Assembly: GCF_003350925.1 (NCBI RefSeq)
Contig: NZ_KZ857181.1
Span: forward strand, 1 to 64,000
Direction of reading: 5' to 3'
Source of the DNA: Dyella tabacisoli
Lineage (GTDB): Bacteria > Pseudomonadota > Gammaproteobacteria > Xanthomonadales > Rhodanobacteraceae
Length of the DNA: 64,000 nt
The stretch's first letter is position 1. Every line of letters starts with the position of its first letter. Positions 1 to 9,152 of the stretch are shown here, one piece after another. Made by a program: the position numbers and the translations under genes. The notes beneath the pieces were generated by a model. The model worked only from the letters and a program-made list of their open reading frames with translations, made no database searches and had not been told where the DNA came from.

Positions 1-1
1 A

Positions 2-70
2 GCCAGTGTGATCGGGTATTTTCAGTCGGGTGCTGCGGAGGACAATCCGGCAGCACGGCTGCTGAAATAG
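2..70 (+). CDS. Possible 3' end of a CDS cut by the window edge
   Basis: Frame 2 is open from the window edge to a TAG at 68-70 and encodes 22 residues ending in ARLLK. It reads like a normal protein C-terminus and has the same orientation as the carbamoyltransferase downstream. No family can be assigned from so short a tail. The 235 bases between it and position 306 show nothing recognisable beyond a leader region. Confidence 0.3.
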   Translation, partial: ASVIGYFQSGAAEDNPAARLLK

Positions 71-305
71 GCACGCGCGCCAAGTCCATTGGCAGAATGC
101 AAGGATTGAAAATATCCAACCGAGGCATCGCAATGCCTGGCACTAGTTCTTCTGGCAGCGATGTCTCTTCGGCATTGCTTTTTGCTCGCGCATCATTACA
201 AATACGGTCCTGTGCTCACAGCGCCTGAATTGTTGCGCCGGCATCGTTGGCGCATGGGCAAAGCTGGGCATTCGGCTCGCCAAGGACAGCCCCAGAGGGA
301 CTCAT

Positions 306-1961
306 GTGAAAATCTTTTCTTACAACCCCGGCCACGATGGCGCAATCGTAGTTCTTCAAGACGGTCGCTTGATGATGTCTATCGAGGCCGAGAAAGATTC
401 GAAATATCGATATTCTCCCGTCTCTAGTACTGATGTGTTAAATGCAATGAGTGAAATGGGGGCGGCGCCTGACGTTATCTGCATGGGCGGGTGGTGGCCA
501 CGGGATCATCACGAGTTCCTTCATGGATCAAATGGGAACGCCGGGTATCGAGGAGTTTCGGGAGAAGGCATTGTCGTTTATACGAAAAGCTTTCTTGAAA
601 AGAAAGTCGAGTATTTTTCGTCATCTCACGAACGATCGCACATACTCTGCGCTTTCGGGATGTCAAGTTTACCGAAGGGAACGCCATGCTACGCCCTAGT
701 ATGGGAAGGAGCCATCGGCTCCTTCTACGAGATTGATGCCGAACTCAATATCAAGCTGATAGCCGACGTTCTGAATCAACCAGGAAACAGATATGGGCGG
801 CTATACGGCTTAGCCGACCCCACATACTCCAAGAGCGAGCTCTACCCACGCTTTTCTGACGCAGGAAAGCTCATGGCACTCGCGTCATTCTCGACGCGAG
901 CCGCGCCTTCGGCTGAAGAAAAGAGGTTGCTCAGATTTCTACTGGCTGGCCCCTTTCAAGCGCTAAGCGCGTACGCAGATCTGGAGAATGCTCCCCACCT
1001 AGATGTCGGCCTTGATGATCCAGAGTTTCGGAACTTCGCCGGCATCTACAGTGACGCAATATTCGATATCTTTTTCCGGTTCGCGCAGGCGAATTTAAAA
1101 GAAGGGCTACCTTTGATCATTGCAGGGGGCTGCGGACTAAATTGCGACTGGAATAGCCGGTGGAGGCAGACTCGCTTCTTTTCGCACGTATTCGTTCCGC
1201 CGGTCGCTAACGACTCTGGGTCAGCCATAGGTACGGCGATTGATGCTCAATTCCGATTTACAGGAAACCCAAAGATCGAATGGGACGTCTATTCTGGTTT
1301 GCAGTTCCGGAATGAAGGGGTGGTCGATCCAGAACGATACGAAGTCCACGATGCAGATCTCCCGGAGGTCGCAGATCTGCTGGCGAATGATCTAATTCTC
1401 GGGTGGGTAAACGGTCGATATGAGATCGGTCCGCGCGCACTTGGCAATAGATCTATCCTCGCTGCACCTTTCCGAGACAGCACCAGAGTGCGTCTAAACG
1501 AGATAAAGCAACGGGAGCAGTTCCGCCCGATCGCGCCTGTTTGTCTTCTGGACGACGCTGAAAAATGGTTCGGCTGCGATCACGAAAGCCCTTTTATGCT
1601 CTATACCTATCGCGCAACAACAGACGCCCTTGCCGCGGTTACTCACGTGAACGGCACGGCGCGCATCCAGACAGTCACGGCAACAACCAACAGGGGCCTG
1701 AACGACCTTCTCGTGGCATTCAAGGCGCGCACAGGCTACGGAGTTCTATGCAACACCTCTCTGAACTTCAACGGAAGGGGCTTTATCAATAATTTAGCCG
1801 ATCTCGATGCATATGCTCGGGAGCACGGCCTGGATGGATTTGTGGTCGACGGACGAGCCTACTTGATGAGGTCGTCGGTTAGATATCAGTGTTATTTGAA
1901 GGGGGGAAATAATTCCACGCAAAAGAGCCCGCCGGTCCGATGTACGGCGCACCAAATGTAG
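306..1961 (+). CDS. Carbamoyltransferase (NodU/CmcH/TobZ family)
   Basis: Members of this family make carbamoyl-adenylate from carbamoyl phosphate and ATP, then pass the carbamoyl group to a hydroxyl of a sugar or natural product. The 551 residues fit the two-part architecture. The N-terminal Kae1-like half opens with SYNPGHDGAIVV (residues 5-16) and has a GGCGLNCDWN turn near 275. The C-terminal YrdC-like half carries EIGPRALGNRSI near 373, REQFRPIAP, and CNTSLNFNGRG near 482. The start is GTG at 306 after an AGAGGGA-like site. It is followed by two glycosyltransferase genes in the same direction, so the acceptor is probably a glycan or glycoside made by this group. The acceptor itself cannot be read from sequence. 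Confidence 0.88.
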   Translation: MKIFSYNPGHDGAIVVLQDGRLMMSIEAEKDSKYRYSPVSSTDVLNAMSEMGAAPDVICMGGWWPRDHHEFLHGSNGNAGYRGVSGEGIVVYTKSFLEKKVEYFSSSHERSHILCAFGMSSLPKGTPCYALVWEGAIGSFYEIDAELNIKLIADVLNQPGNRYGRLYGLADPTYSKSELYPRFSDAGKLMALASFSTRAAPSAEEKRLLRFLLAGPFQALSAYADLENAPHLDVGLDDPEFRNFAGIYSDAIFDIFFRFAQANLKEGLPLIIAGGCGLNCDWNSRWRQTRFFSHVFVPPVANDSGSAIGTAIDAQFRFTGNPKIEWDVYSGLQFRNEGVVDPERYEVHDADLPEVADLLANDLILGWVNGRYEIGPRALGNRSILAAPFRDSTRVRLNEIKQREQFRPIAPVCLLDDAEKWFGCDHESPFMLYTYRATTDALAAVTHVNGTARIQTVTATTNRGLNDLLVAFKARTGYGVLCNTSLNFNGRGFINNLADLDAYAREHGLDGFVVDGRAYLMRSSVRYQCYLKGGNNSTQKSPPVRCTAHQM

Positions 1962-2037
1962 GGTACTCGATCTGCACTAACTATGAGGCAGCCACGCTGA
2001 GGGACTAAGCAAGCTGAGGGACTAAGAGTGAGAAGAG

Positions 2038-2877
2038 ATGTTGGAGTTTGATAATTATGCGGAGGGATTCGAGGAGGACGATCGCCTGAGGTCCGCCTTC
2101 ACCCGAAGCCTCACGCTGCATCTTTTACATCGCCCGGCGATCTCCACTGTCGATAGATCGATCGGCGTGCCAAGGACGCTAATTAGGTACTGGCATGACC
2201 CGCATGACGTTCCCGATGACGTGAGCGACTGCCTGGCCAGCTGGGATCGCCTGCGAGATGACGGCTTCGAAATCTATACGTTCAACGACACGTCTGCGGC
2301 CGCTTATATTGCGGAACGATACGGCGCGCTGCAGGTCAAAGCTTTCGCGCGCTGTCGTCACCCTGCGATGCGCAGCGACTACCTGAGGTTATGCTTTGTG
2401 CTGGCCGAAGGTGGATTCTACGTTGATGCGGATGATGTGCTCTTAGGCGACAGTTGGAAAACCATCTTCGAGAATAAGGCCTTAAAGCTCCAGCCATTAT
2501 GCTACGACATTATTTTAGGCCGAATGATCTCGGCAGCCGAGATTTGGAGCCCCGGCTTGGCGACAGAAGATCGGATCTTCTACGTCAACAACAATCCGAT
2601 TGCTGCGCCCGCTGGCCATCCGATTCTTCGTCGCTCGCTCGCGCGCGCGACGGAAAAGCTACTGGGCAGCGACCCAAAACCTGAAATACAGTCAACAACT
2701 GGCCCAGGCAACTTGACTGCCGCGCTGGTTGCGCATGCACGTGAACTTATGCTCGTTGGTAGGCCGTTCGACTTTGAGCTTTTGGATGATTGGGGAGCCA
2801 TTGCGGAAACACGGTGGGACCTCTCCTATCGTGGCGACGCTCGCAACTGGCGAAATATGAAAGCCTTGGGGCTTTGA
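2038..2877 (+). CDS. GT32-like glycosyltransferase (DXD, sugar-binding region)
   Basis: A 279-residue cytoplasmic-looking protein without signal peptide or membrane segments. The motif IRYWHDP near residue 50 matches the start of the Gly_transf_sug (OCH1/TcdA-like) fold. The segment MRSDYLRLCFVLAEGGFYVDADD ends in the DXD metal and nucleotide-sugar site near residues 129-132, preceded by the conserved Arg-Ser-Asp-Tyr-Leu-Arg. It should transfer a sugar from an NDP-sugar donor; donor and acceptor are unknown. It lies 76 bases after the carbamoyltransferase and 20 bases before the GT25-GH16 gene, consistent with one transcript. Confidence 0.8.
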   Translation: MLEFDNYAEGFEEDDRLRSAFTRSLTLHLLHRPAISTVDRSIGVPRTLIRYWHDPHDVPDDVSDCLASWDRLRDDGFEIYTFNDTSAAAYIAERYGALQVKAFARCRHPAMRSDYLRLCFVLAEGGFYVDADDVLLGDSWKTIFENKALKLQPLCYDIILGRMISAAEIWSPGLATEDRIFYVNNNPIAAPAGHPILRRSLARATEKLLGSDPKPEIQSTTGPGNLTAALVAHARELMLVGRPFDFELLDDWGAIAETRWDLSYRGDARNWRNMKALGL

Positions 2878-2897
2878 AATGGATAGGGCATGACGCC

Positions 2898-5048
2898 ATG
2901 AATATTAAGGACGCCTCTGGTGTACTGCGCGGCCTCATCTTTAGCCTCATGCGTGCGGCACTTGGCCTTTTCTCCTACGGCCGAATGTCGGCGTTCGGTG
3001 TAGGCGACGGCAAGATCGGAGCGATCCTGGTGATCAATCTCGATAGACAGCCGCAACGATGGCGCCGCGTCCGCCGTGAATTAGGCCGCTTTCGGACGGC
3101 CAGTGGCGCTCCTCTGCTATCGATCACGCGAAGACTAGCTGCAGTGGATGCGCGCGATGGCCGTGCCGTAGCAGCGACCGCTGATGTTGATACAACGTAT
3201 CGAGTGGGCGACCAATTGTATGTCCAGCCTGACGCTAGGCTCGAAGCCTGCTTCGGCGCGAACGAACCGGTCAGAATGACCCGCCAGGAGATAGCGGTCG
3301 CGAGATCACATATAGAAGTCTGGAAGGCCGTTGCAGCCGGCACAGAAAATCACGTGCTGGTGCTTGAAGATGACGTTTGGTTCAAGCGAGGTGCTGCCGC
3401 GATAATCGACCGCGGCTGGAGAGCCGCCCTCAGGCACTGCAAGGATGAAGGTGGCCCCAAACTGTTCTACCTATCTTATGCAGACGCCGGGGGCACGGCT
3501 GAGCGGATCGAATTGGGCGATGGACTATTCCATCCCTTGCGAGGGCTTTGGTTTCTTTCCGGTTATGTGCTGTCTCGTGCGGGTGCGGCTGCGCTACTGC
3601 GGGCGATGCCAGTGATTGGCCCGGTCGATCTGTGGATGAACTATCGCTTCGAGATGCTTGGTGCGCTCGCGCTTTCTTCGCCTGCGATCCTGCAAAGGCA
3701 GGACGCTGTCTCTGACAACTCTTATTCCATCATTCCGTTCCTGGCGCGGGCGGGGACTGTGGATGCGGCCTCAGGGTCACTGCCGTCAAATCGTAGGCGT
3801 GTGGGAATTGTGCTTGCGTGGACTGCGGGCGGTGAACGCGAAAGTCTGGCGATGGGTTTATCTATGTTGGGGTTGCGCGTTAGGGTATTCGACGGTGATG
3901 AGGATGAGGTCGAAGTACAAGATCTGCCTACCCTCTTTGGAACCTTTGACGCCGTCATCAACGCTCCGGTGGCGTGGAGCGCGCTATCCGTTGTGACTGG
4001 GAGCGCCGATGCCAAGTTTCTTATTGAAGAAGCGGCGTTCCCACCCTTAGGTGGGCTAATGCCCCTGCCATCCGGGCGAACATTTGTACTTCCCGACGAC
4101 ATGTCAGATTTCGAAGGGTGGGGGCCTCTTTGTGCCTTCCTTGGCCTCGACGAGCCGACGCAAGCATTCCCTGCTGGGGCTGAGAGACGCTTAAGAGTGT
4201 TCAGGGACGATCGTCCAATTAGCGCTCAACGAATCACCGTCCCTCTGTTTCGACGAAGTGCGTCTCAACTGGACGATTCACCCTGGGTTTTGCCTGCTGG
4301 ATGCGATTGGCACCCTTCGACCTCCATTGCAGATAGAACTTCCTTCGCGGAAGAACTCTCGGCTCACACGGTGATGACGACGGATCCTTCTCTCCGTACG
4401 CTCGTCGAAACCTTCCCCGGCAATTTGGCCAGCTTCGAGAACGAAGGGCTCTTACACAATGAAGAAGGTATACGACTCATAGTCAGCAAGGTTGAGGCTG
4501 GCGCCAGAGGTTATCGCTCGGGTGCATTTGCCTCAGTTCAGGCATTTGCGCATGGGCGATTTGAGGCAGAGATAAAGGCAGCTCCCGGAAAGGGCTTGGT
4601 TACCGGATTCTTCTTGCATCGAGACGCGCCGAGACAGGAGATCGATGTCGAAATCGCGGGCATGGATCCGACGCGCATGTTAGTCAATGTGTATTTTAAT
4701 CCCGGCGACGAAGGGGCGACGATGGCCTTCGGCTATCGGGGCTCTCCCTGTCGCATCGATCTTGGCTTCGACGCTACTCTGGACTTTCATTGTTACGCAA
4801 TCGAGTGGCAGCCGGGCTACATCGCGTGGTTGGTGGACGGCAGGGTTGTCCATGAGCGCGTAGGATGGGACCCCACTCCCCTCCCTCATTTGCCAATGCA
4901 CTTGCATGGCAACTTATGGCCCCCGCGTTCCGAAGAGCTCGCCGGAAAAATCGATGACAAGACCTTGCCAGCGACCACTACCTTCAGAAATGTATCAGTA
5001 AAAACTAAGTCCGTTCCTTCGGCTCTTAAGGCTACTCAACCTGCCTGA
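2898..5048 (+). CDS. GT25 glycosyltransferase fused to a GH16-like domain
   Basis: A 716-residue protein from ATG 2898. The frame is open upstream to 2790, but that would overlap the preceding gene. The N-terminus (about residues 40-265) is a GT25 (LPS-type) transferase: INLDRQPQRW near 45, RQEIAVARSHIEVW, and EDDVWF near 155. A middle segment (about 290-480) is not recognised; its LGLRVRVFDGDED and DAKFLIEEA stretches faintly recall degenerate sulfotransferase-like domains. The C-terminus (about 505-705) matches GH16, with EIDVE at 581-585 supplying the nucleophile and acid/base glutamates (ExDxE type) and a concanavalin-like DFHCYAIEWQPGYIAWLVDG stretch. There is no signal peptide, which is odd for a glycanase and suggests cytoplasmic glycan handling or transglycosylation. 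Such a fusion is unusual; the domain order is clear, the function is inferred. Confidence 0.75.
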   Translation: MNIKDASGVLRGLIFSLMRAALGLFSYGRMSAFGVGDGKIGAILVINLDRQPQRWRRVRRELGRFRTASGAPLLSITRRLAAVDARDGRAVAATADVDTTYRVGDQLYVQPDARLEACFGANEPVRMTRQEIAVARSHIEVWKAVAAGTENHVLVLEDDVWFKRGAAAIIDRGWRAALRHCKDEGGPKLFYLSYADAGGTAERIELGDGLFHPLRGLWFLSGYVLSRAGAAALLRAMPVIGPVDLWMNYRFEMLGALALSSPAILQRQDAVSDNSYSIIPFLARAGTVDAASGSLPSNRRRVGIVLAWTAGGERESLAMGLSMLGLRVRVFDGDEDEVEVQDLPTLFGTFDAVINAPVAWSALSVVTGSADAKFLIEEAAFPPLGGLMPLPSGRTFVLPDDMSDFEGWGPLCAFLGLDEPTQAFPAGAERRLRVFRDDRPISAQRITVPLFRRSASQLDDSPWVLPAGCDWHPSTSIADRTSFAEELSAHTVMTTDPSLRTLVETFPGNLASFENEGLLHNEEGIRLIVSKVEAGARGYRSGAFASVQAFAHGRFEAEIKAAPGKGLVTGFFLHRDAPRQEIDVEIAGMDPTRMLVNVYFNPGDEGATMAFGYRGSPCRIDLGFDATLDFHCYAIEWQPGYIAWLVDGRVVHERVGWDPTPLPHLPMHLHGNLWPPRSEELAGKIDDKTLPATTTFRNVSVKTKSVPSALKATQPA

Positions 5049-5059
5049 GGGTCGGCGTA

Positions 5060-5090
5060 CCCTTGATAACACGGGCCAATCGCCCTGCCC
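5060..5090 (+). repeat. Dispersed intergenic repeat, copy 1
   Basis: Contains CCCTTGATAACACGGGCC followed by AATCGCCCTGCCC. It matches the family consensus CCCTCGATAACACGGGCTA seen at six other places in the window. It lies 12 bases after the GT25-GH16 stop, at the boundary of the accessory region. The rest of 5049-5228 shows no gene. Confidence 0.7.
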
Positions 5091-5228
5091 TTTTCTCGTG
5101 CGCTCGTCTACGTGGGAAGCCTCTGTTCCACGCTCCAGGGGCTGGCATCCGGAAGTCCGTTGCCAAGGCAACACAAACAGCGAAACTGTAGGCGGTGTGC
5201 AAGGTTGCGATAAATGCGAAACGATGTA

Positions 5229-6095
5229 CTAGCCAATATAGGTTGCATCGGACTCGAACACCTCGACGTCTTCCAGCCCATTAGCCTGAAGAAAGCCCTT
5301 CACGACGTGCAAGGGCGTTCGATTGGTCGGCCCCTTGCGGACGTGGAGAATGGGACTCAGGGTGCCAGTCGAAATCGGAATGGGGATATAGGGGATCAGG
5401 GCACTACCGCGGACCCGGTAGCGGTGCATGCTTTCCATGAGAGGTGACAAGTAAACAAGGCGTGCTTCACGTTCCTCGTTGAAAGCGGCGCCTTTCATCG
5501 AGTAGGCATTCGATAGCCAATTAAACATGGTGTCCCCAATGGACCGTAAAACGTTGGTACCCTTGAAGAGGCTGCCAGCACGTTCACCACCGATTTCCTC
5601 GTACTTTTGCATGTTCGGGACCATGTCCTAGACCAGGCGCGTGACGAGATCGAGCTGTTCACCCTTTTCGTAGGTGACGTAGTAGAGGCCCGGCTTGTCG
5701 CCCCACGCGCCATGCTCGTACGTTGGCGGGAACCTCAAGCGATGGAGCGCCTCCGGATCAAAGCCGATAGAGAAGCCACTTCCATTGGAAGCGTATCCTC
5801 GCCACTGGCTCAGAAGATCTGGCTAGGTTGAGAGACACATGGCGCAGCAGTCGATGTTCTCGCTCAGATTGGACCATATTCCCAGTACTCGATTTCGCAC
5901 GATGGGCTCGAGCTTGAGATCCGAGATCACCCTTTCCAGCAAAGGGGTCGGAAGCTTCCCTTCCATCGAGTCGTTGGCCTGGCTCAGCGAAGATAGCCAT
6001 ATTTCGCCGCTCTGGAGGATGGACTTGAACGCATTGGTGTCGCAGTAGTGGTAGAGCGGCGGAAATACCTGCTCTTCTTCGTAATCGACGGTCAC
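5229..6095 (-). pseudogene. DUF2971 gene with two in-frame amber codons
   Basis: One reading frame runs from GTG 6095 to 5229. The GTG is preceded by GAGAGGGA at good spacing. The frame is interrupted only by TAG at 5823-5825 and TAG at 5628-5630. The N-terminus has PPLYHYCDTNAFKSILQSGE and the middle has LLSQWRGYASNGSGFSIGF, both diagnostic of DUF2971. The first stop falls just before the conserved PDLLSQWRGY, where family members usually have a residue such as Gln. No frameshift is needed. The family is of unknown function and common in accessory islands. Either this is a young pseudogene with C-to-T type changes or the ambers are read through; the surrounding decay favours a pseudogene. 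Confidence 0.8.
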
Positions 6096-6260
6096 CTTTG
6101 TTTCCCTCTCGTGCCTGATCAAAGCCAAGGCTATACCAGCTTCCTACTTGCTTGCATGCGGGTTACGCGTGGCCGCGGCCTGATCACTGCACCTATCCTC
6201 GATGACATAGGCTAGTCATCCTCCACCAGCCCTCCAGCATCGGCAAGCGCGGGGTATACG

Positions 6261-7193
6261 TCAGAAATCACCGCGTTTTTTTAGCTCGTCGGCGGCGGCG
6301 TTAATCTCCTGCATTCGCCGGTTCGCGAGGTCGCGGAATAGTTGTTCGTAAGCGTCGTACCGATCCGGGTGATACGTCTTGGCTAGAGCGCGCTTCATTT
6401 CTTTCGGTTTCTTGGTCGCGCTACTCAAGACTGGCATCAGCATTTCCTCGGGAGCGACTTCCATTCTGTGCTGGTGAATTTCTGCCGGGAGAATCTCCTT
6501 ATCTACAAACTGTCCGCGAACTGGGGCCTGAACTTTCAGGCGCATCCTGTGTGGCACGGAAAACTGAACGCCGACTCGCAATCCATTTGTGTCCCTCCAG
6601 TACAGCCTGCGCGAGCGCGCGTCATAGCTAAGGTCAGTGCTGCCGACTTTGCACTTTATGAAGTAGTCGCCCAGTGCATCTTGCAATGGAATGCCGTCCC
6701 CAGCATCCGAACGAATACCGCGGCTTGCGAGGACACTGTCAATAGAAAACGCCTCGAATCCACCCGGTTTGTAGTCAATTGCGATTGCCGCCTCGCGCCA
6801 CGTGGACAGCAACATTGATTGTTCCACCAATTCTGGACTGTCACTCCACTCAGTCTTTGATTGGAACAGAAGGGACTTTTTCTCTGCTCTGTAGCCCCAA
6901 TCCATATTCAACTCGAATATTCCATCGGCTCCTAAATGCGACTCGGTCGCACTCGCGCCTCGGCCGCGGAATTTTGAATAGTCAAAGGACCATTTCCAGG
7001 GCCCGCTGACCTCATCTTGGACAACATTTACGGTGTGGGTGCCAGTCTTGAGGCAAGCGCCAAGGTGCCCTGTAAGAGTGTCCTCATCTTCGTTAGCCGA
7101 CCAAAACCCCTCCGTCGCCCTCCTTACGGCACTTTGAATATGTCTGCTTATGTCGTCGATGACTTGCGCTGGTATGTAAATACGGCGTGCCAT
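6261..7193 (-). CDS. Hypothetical protein: PD-(D/E)xK-like region plus C-terminal J-domain-like HPD
   Basis: A 310-residue soluble protein starting at ATG 7193. The middle holds GADGIFELN (Asp90) and, about 20 residues on, LLFQSK (Gln111, Lys113). This D...QxK spacing is what PD-(D/E)xK nucleases show. The C-terminus (about 265-310) reads KTYHPDRYDAYEQLFRDL with His-Pro-Asp at 275-277 and an amphipathic helix after it, the hallmark of a DnaJ J-domain. I infer a nuclease-like effector that may recruit Hsp70, but neither activity is proven, and the nuclease call rests on two short motifs. It neighbours other defence-type genes. Confidence 0.6.
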   Translation of the reverse strand: MARRIYIPAQVIDDISRHIQSAVRRATEGFWSANEDEDTLTGHLGACLKTGTHTVNVVQDEVSGPWKWSFDYSKFRGRGASATESHLGADGIFELNMDWGYRAEKKSLLFQSKTEWSDSPELVEQSMLLSTWREAAIAIDYKPGGFEAFSIDSVLASRGIRSDAGDGIPLQDALGDYFIKCKVGSTDLSYDARSRRLYWRDTNGLRVGVQFSVPHRMRLKVQAPVRGQFVDKEILPAEIHQHRMEVAPEEMLMPVLSSATKKPKEMKRALAKTYHPDRYDAYEQLFRDLANRRMQEINAAADELKKRGDF

Positions 7194-7356
7194 GAGGGTC
7201 TCTTATGAGGTTCAGTGCAAAACTAAGTGGTGGCAAAAACGAGCTGCTTGAATGACGAATTGGGAGTCTTCGCCGTGTCGGACTTTGGCAGAAAATGCAG
7301 GGGCGACTGTGTGCCATGGCACTGGACGTAAACACCAGGATCGATGAAGCTGGGCG

Positions 7357-8049
7357 TCAGTTGCCCAGTGATGTCACTCCGAACATCCCGCCATTCGGAG
7401 CCACCTCTATAAAACCTGGTATGCCATGCCTGTCGGTGACGGAGGCCGCTGCTTTTGTGCCAACTGGGTCTCGACCCTGGGCTACCGCAGCTGCCCAGGA
7501 CATCGCGCGTGCACGATCCATGCGCTCGGTGAGCGAGTCAGGAATGGGTATGACATGCCAGGAAGCCACCAGCAGCTGTCGGTTGGCGAGTTGATGAGAA
7601 AACAGCAGCGACAATGGCGGTTGCACGTCGAGAGGATATTTGTCGGGAGGCGCGTCAAGCGGAGGCGACAAGGCAAAGTCGATCCGCACCCCGGCCCCTT
7701 TACCGGGGGATGGGATACGGATCAACGGCACATCGTGCCGGAGCTCTCTAGGGCGGAGTTCAGAGTCCGGGAACAGCAGATAAAAGAGTGCGGAAAGATG
7801 CCCCATCGACACCTTGGGCTTGTTCCACAGTGCAAGGTGTCGGCCGGTCGTTGGTACAAAAGGTACTTGGTCAAGTACTTCAGACCGAATTGACCAGCTT
7901 CCCTGTCCGCTTTCGTGCAGACTAATCTTTGTGTGCTTAGCGCCGGAGGACGCGAGATAGACATCATTTTTGGTTAGGCTTACGGTCCACACTTCCGACT
8001 GTCGCTTGCCCTCGCCCACTACAATCTTGAATTTTGCGCGCTTGGTCAT
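7357..8049 (-). CDS. Hypothetical protein, unrecognised
   Basis: About 230 residues from ATG 8049; a GTG three codons upstream at 8058 is also possible and has GGAACG before it. The N-terminal half is beta-rich (FKIVVGEGKRQSEVWTVSLT), followed by a Pro-rich stretch (SPPLDAPPDKYPLDVQPP). There are no signal peptide, membrane spans or known motifs. Composition and codon use look like a genuine coding gene. It lies on the same strand as, and about 160 bases upstream of, the PD-(D/E)xK/J-domain gene, so the two could be co-transcribed. Confidence 0.55.
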   Translation of the reverse strand: MTKRAKFKIVVGEGKRQSEVWTVSLTKNDVYLASSGAKHTKISLHESGQGSWSIRSEVLDQVPFVPTTGRHLALWNKPKVSMGHLSALFYLLFPDSELRPRELRHDVPLIRIPSPGKGAGVRIDFALSPPLDAPPDKYPLDVQPPLSLLFSHQLANRQLLVASWHVIPIPDSLTERMDRARAMSWAAAVAQGRDPVGTKAAASVTDRHGIPGFIEVAPNGGMFGVTSLGN

Positions 8050-8221
8050 CGTCGCCACTGTCGTTCCATAACCTGGATTGAAATTCCGTTCTCGCCGTTA
8101 ACGCAAGCGTCGTGCAGCGAGCACCATGAAGAATACCAGCCGACGCACGGAAATTCCCCCGTGCTCCGCCGGCGGATTCGCTTCGAAATGGCTTCGTTCC
8201 TAGCGGAGTACCTTTTCGCTC

Positions 8222-8500
8222 ATGCGTTCGAAGGCTACCCGAAGCAGCGGGAAGTCGCGCGCGATGTTGCTTAATACCAGCGAGCGCACGCTCAAGAGCA
8301 GGGTAAAGGGAGAAGGCGCCTCCTTCCGAGATGTATCGAATGACGTACGTAGATTCAAGGCACAGGCGCTGCTCACCGAGGGTTGTCTTTCGATGAGCGA
8401 GATCGCTCATGCGCCGGGTTTCATCCCCTTTTTTGGTTTTCGCAGGCCTATAAACGATAGACGGGTTCAGCACCAAGTTTGCCCTGAAGGAGGCTAGTCA
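8222..8500 (+). pseudogene. C-terminal remnant of an AraC-family regulator
   Basis: The frame from 8222 encodes a typical second half of an AraC/XylS DNA-binding domain: LNTSERTLKSRVKGEGASF, then DVRRFKAQALL and LSMSEIAHAPGF. A frameshift follows after about 8425. In the shifted frame the ending reads FSQAYKR, TAG, TGSAPS, where AraC proteins have a Trp at the TAG position. The whole N-terminal sensor domain is missing. A dispersed repeat copy follows 20 bases downstream. Confidence 0.75.
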
Positions 8501-8520
8501 GTAATCGCGGGTAAAAGCTG

Positions 8521-8553
8521 CCCTACCCTCGATAACACGGGCTAATCACGCTC
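8521..8553 (+). repeat. Dispersed intergenic repeat, copy 2
   Basis: CCCTACCCTCGATAACACGG followed by GCTAATCACGCTC. The left flank GGGTAAAAGC recalls the GGGTGAAAGC flank of copy 6. It sits between the AraC remnant and the CsbD remnant. Confidence 0.75.
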
Positions 8554-8630
8554 TTCTAGTGCCCACCCACATTGGCTCGGCGCGTGTTAGGTGGGATTTA
8601 GGTCAGACCCACCATCGACGAAGCGGAGCT

Positions 8631-8809
8631 ATGGACAAGAATCGCATCGAGGGTACCAAACACGAGATCCATGGCGTTATCAAGGAAGTAGTGGGAAAGT
8701 TATGAGTAATCCCGCCAAGATGGATGCAGGTAAATTCGAGCAGTAGGCAGGCAAGATTCAGAGGGAATTCGGCAAGGCTAACAATGAAGGTCGTAAGCGT
8801 GGACGATAG
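8631..8809 (+). pseudogene. CsbD-family stress protein, broken
   Basis: ATG 8631 opens MDKNRIEGTKHEIHGVIKE, an almost canonical CsbD start, then hits TGA at 8703-8705. The second half continues one frame over as KMDAGKFEQ, TAG, AGKIQREFGKAN, the matching C-terminal half of the family. So there is one frameshift and two stop codons in a gene of about 60 codons. CsbD proteins are small general-stress proteins of unknown mechanism. Confidence 0.75.
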
Positions 8810-8871
8810 ATAGGATGCGAACGAACCGAGGCATCATCACGACATTCATCACGACATGGATACGTCAGATA

Positions 8872-9002
8872 GATCTCTTCAAAGGATGCAATGATCCTCC
8901 GCGACCAATCGATGCAACGCATTGAAGACAGCGTTCGACCGGTGCTTCGAAGTTCAGAGTCTTCCTCGGCCGCTCATTCAACATTCGTGCTACGGCATTG
9001 AG
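8872..9002 (-). pseudogene. IS30-family transposase, 3' remnant
   Basis: Read on the - strand from 9002, the frame gives LNAVARMLNERPRKTLNFEA followed by PVERCLQCVASIG. This is the characteristic C-terminus of IS30-family DDE transposases. Upstream of LNAVAR the similarity stops abruptly, and no inverted repeats or catalytic domain remain. Between it and the CsbD remnant nothing is seen. Confidence 0.75.
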
Positions 9003-9152
9003 TAGCGAAGTTCAATTTCAAGCCGTGAGAGGCTATCCGCTACTAGGGACCTGTTCCAGAATGGCCTTGGTATCTTTCGGGCCGATGGGTCGCAAAAAAC
9101 CAAGCGACTGTACATCCAGGTCTTGAGCAAGCGGGGGCGACCTCTGTGGCAC

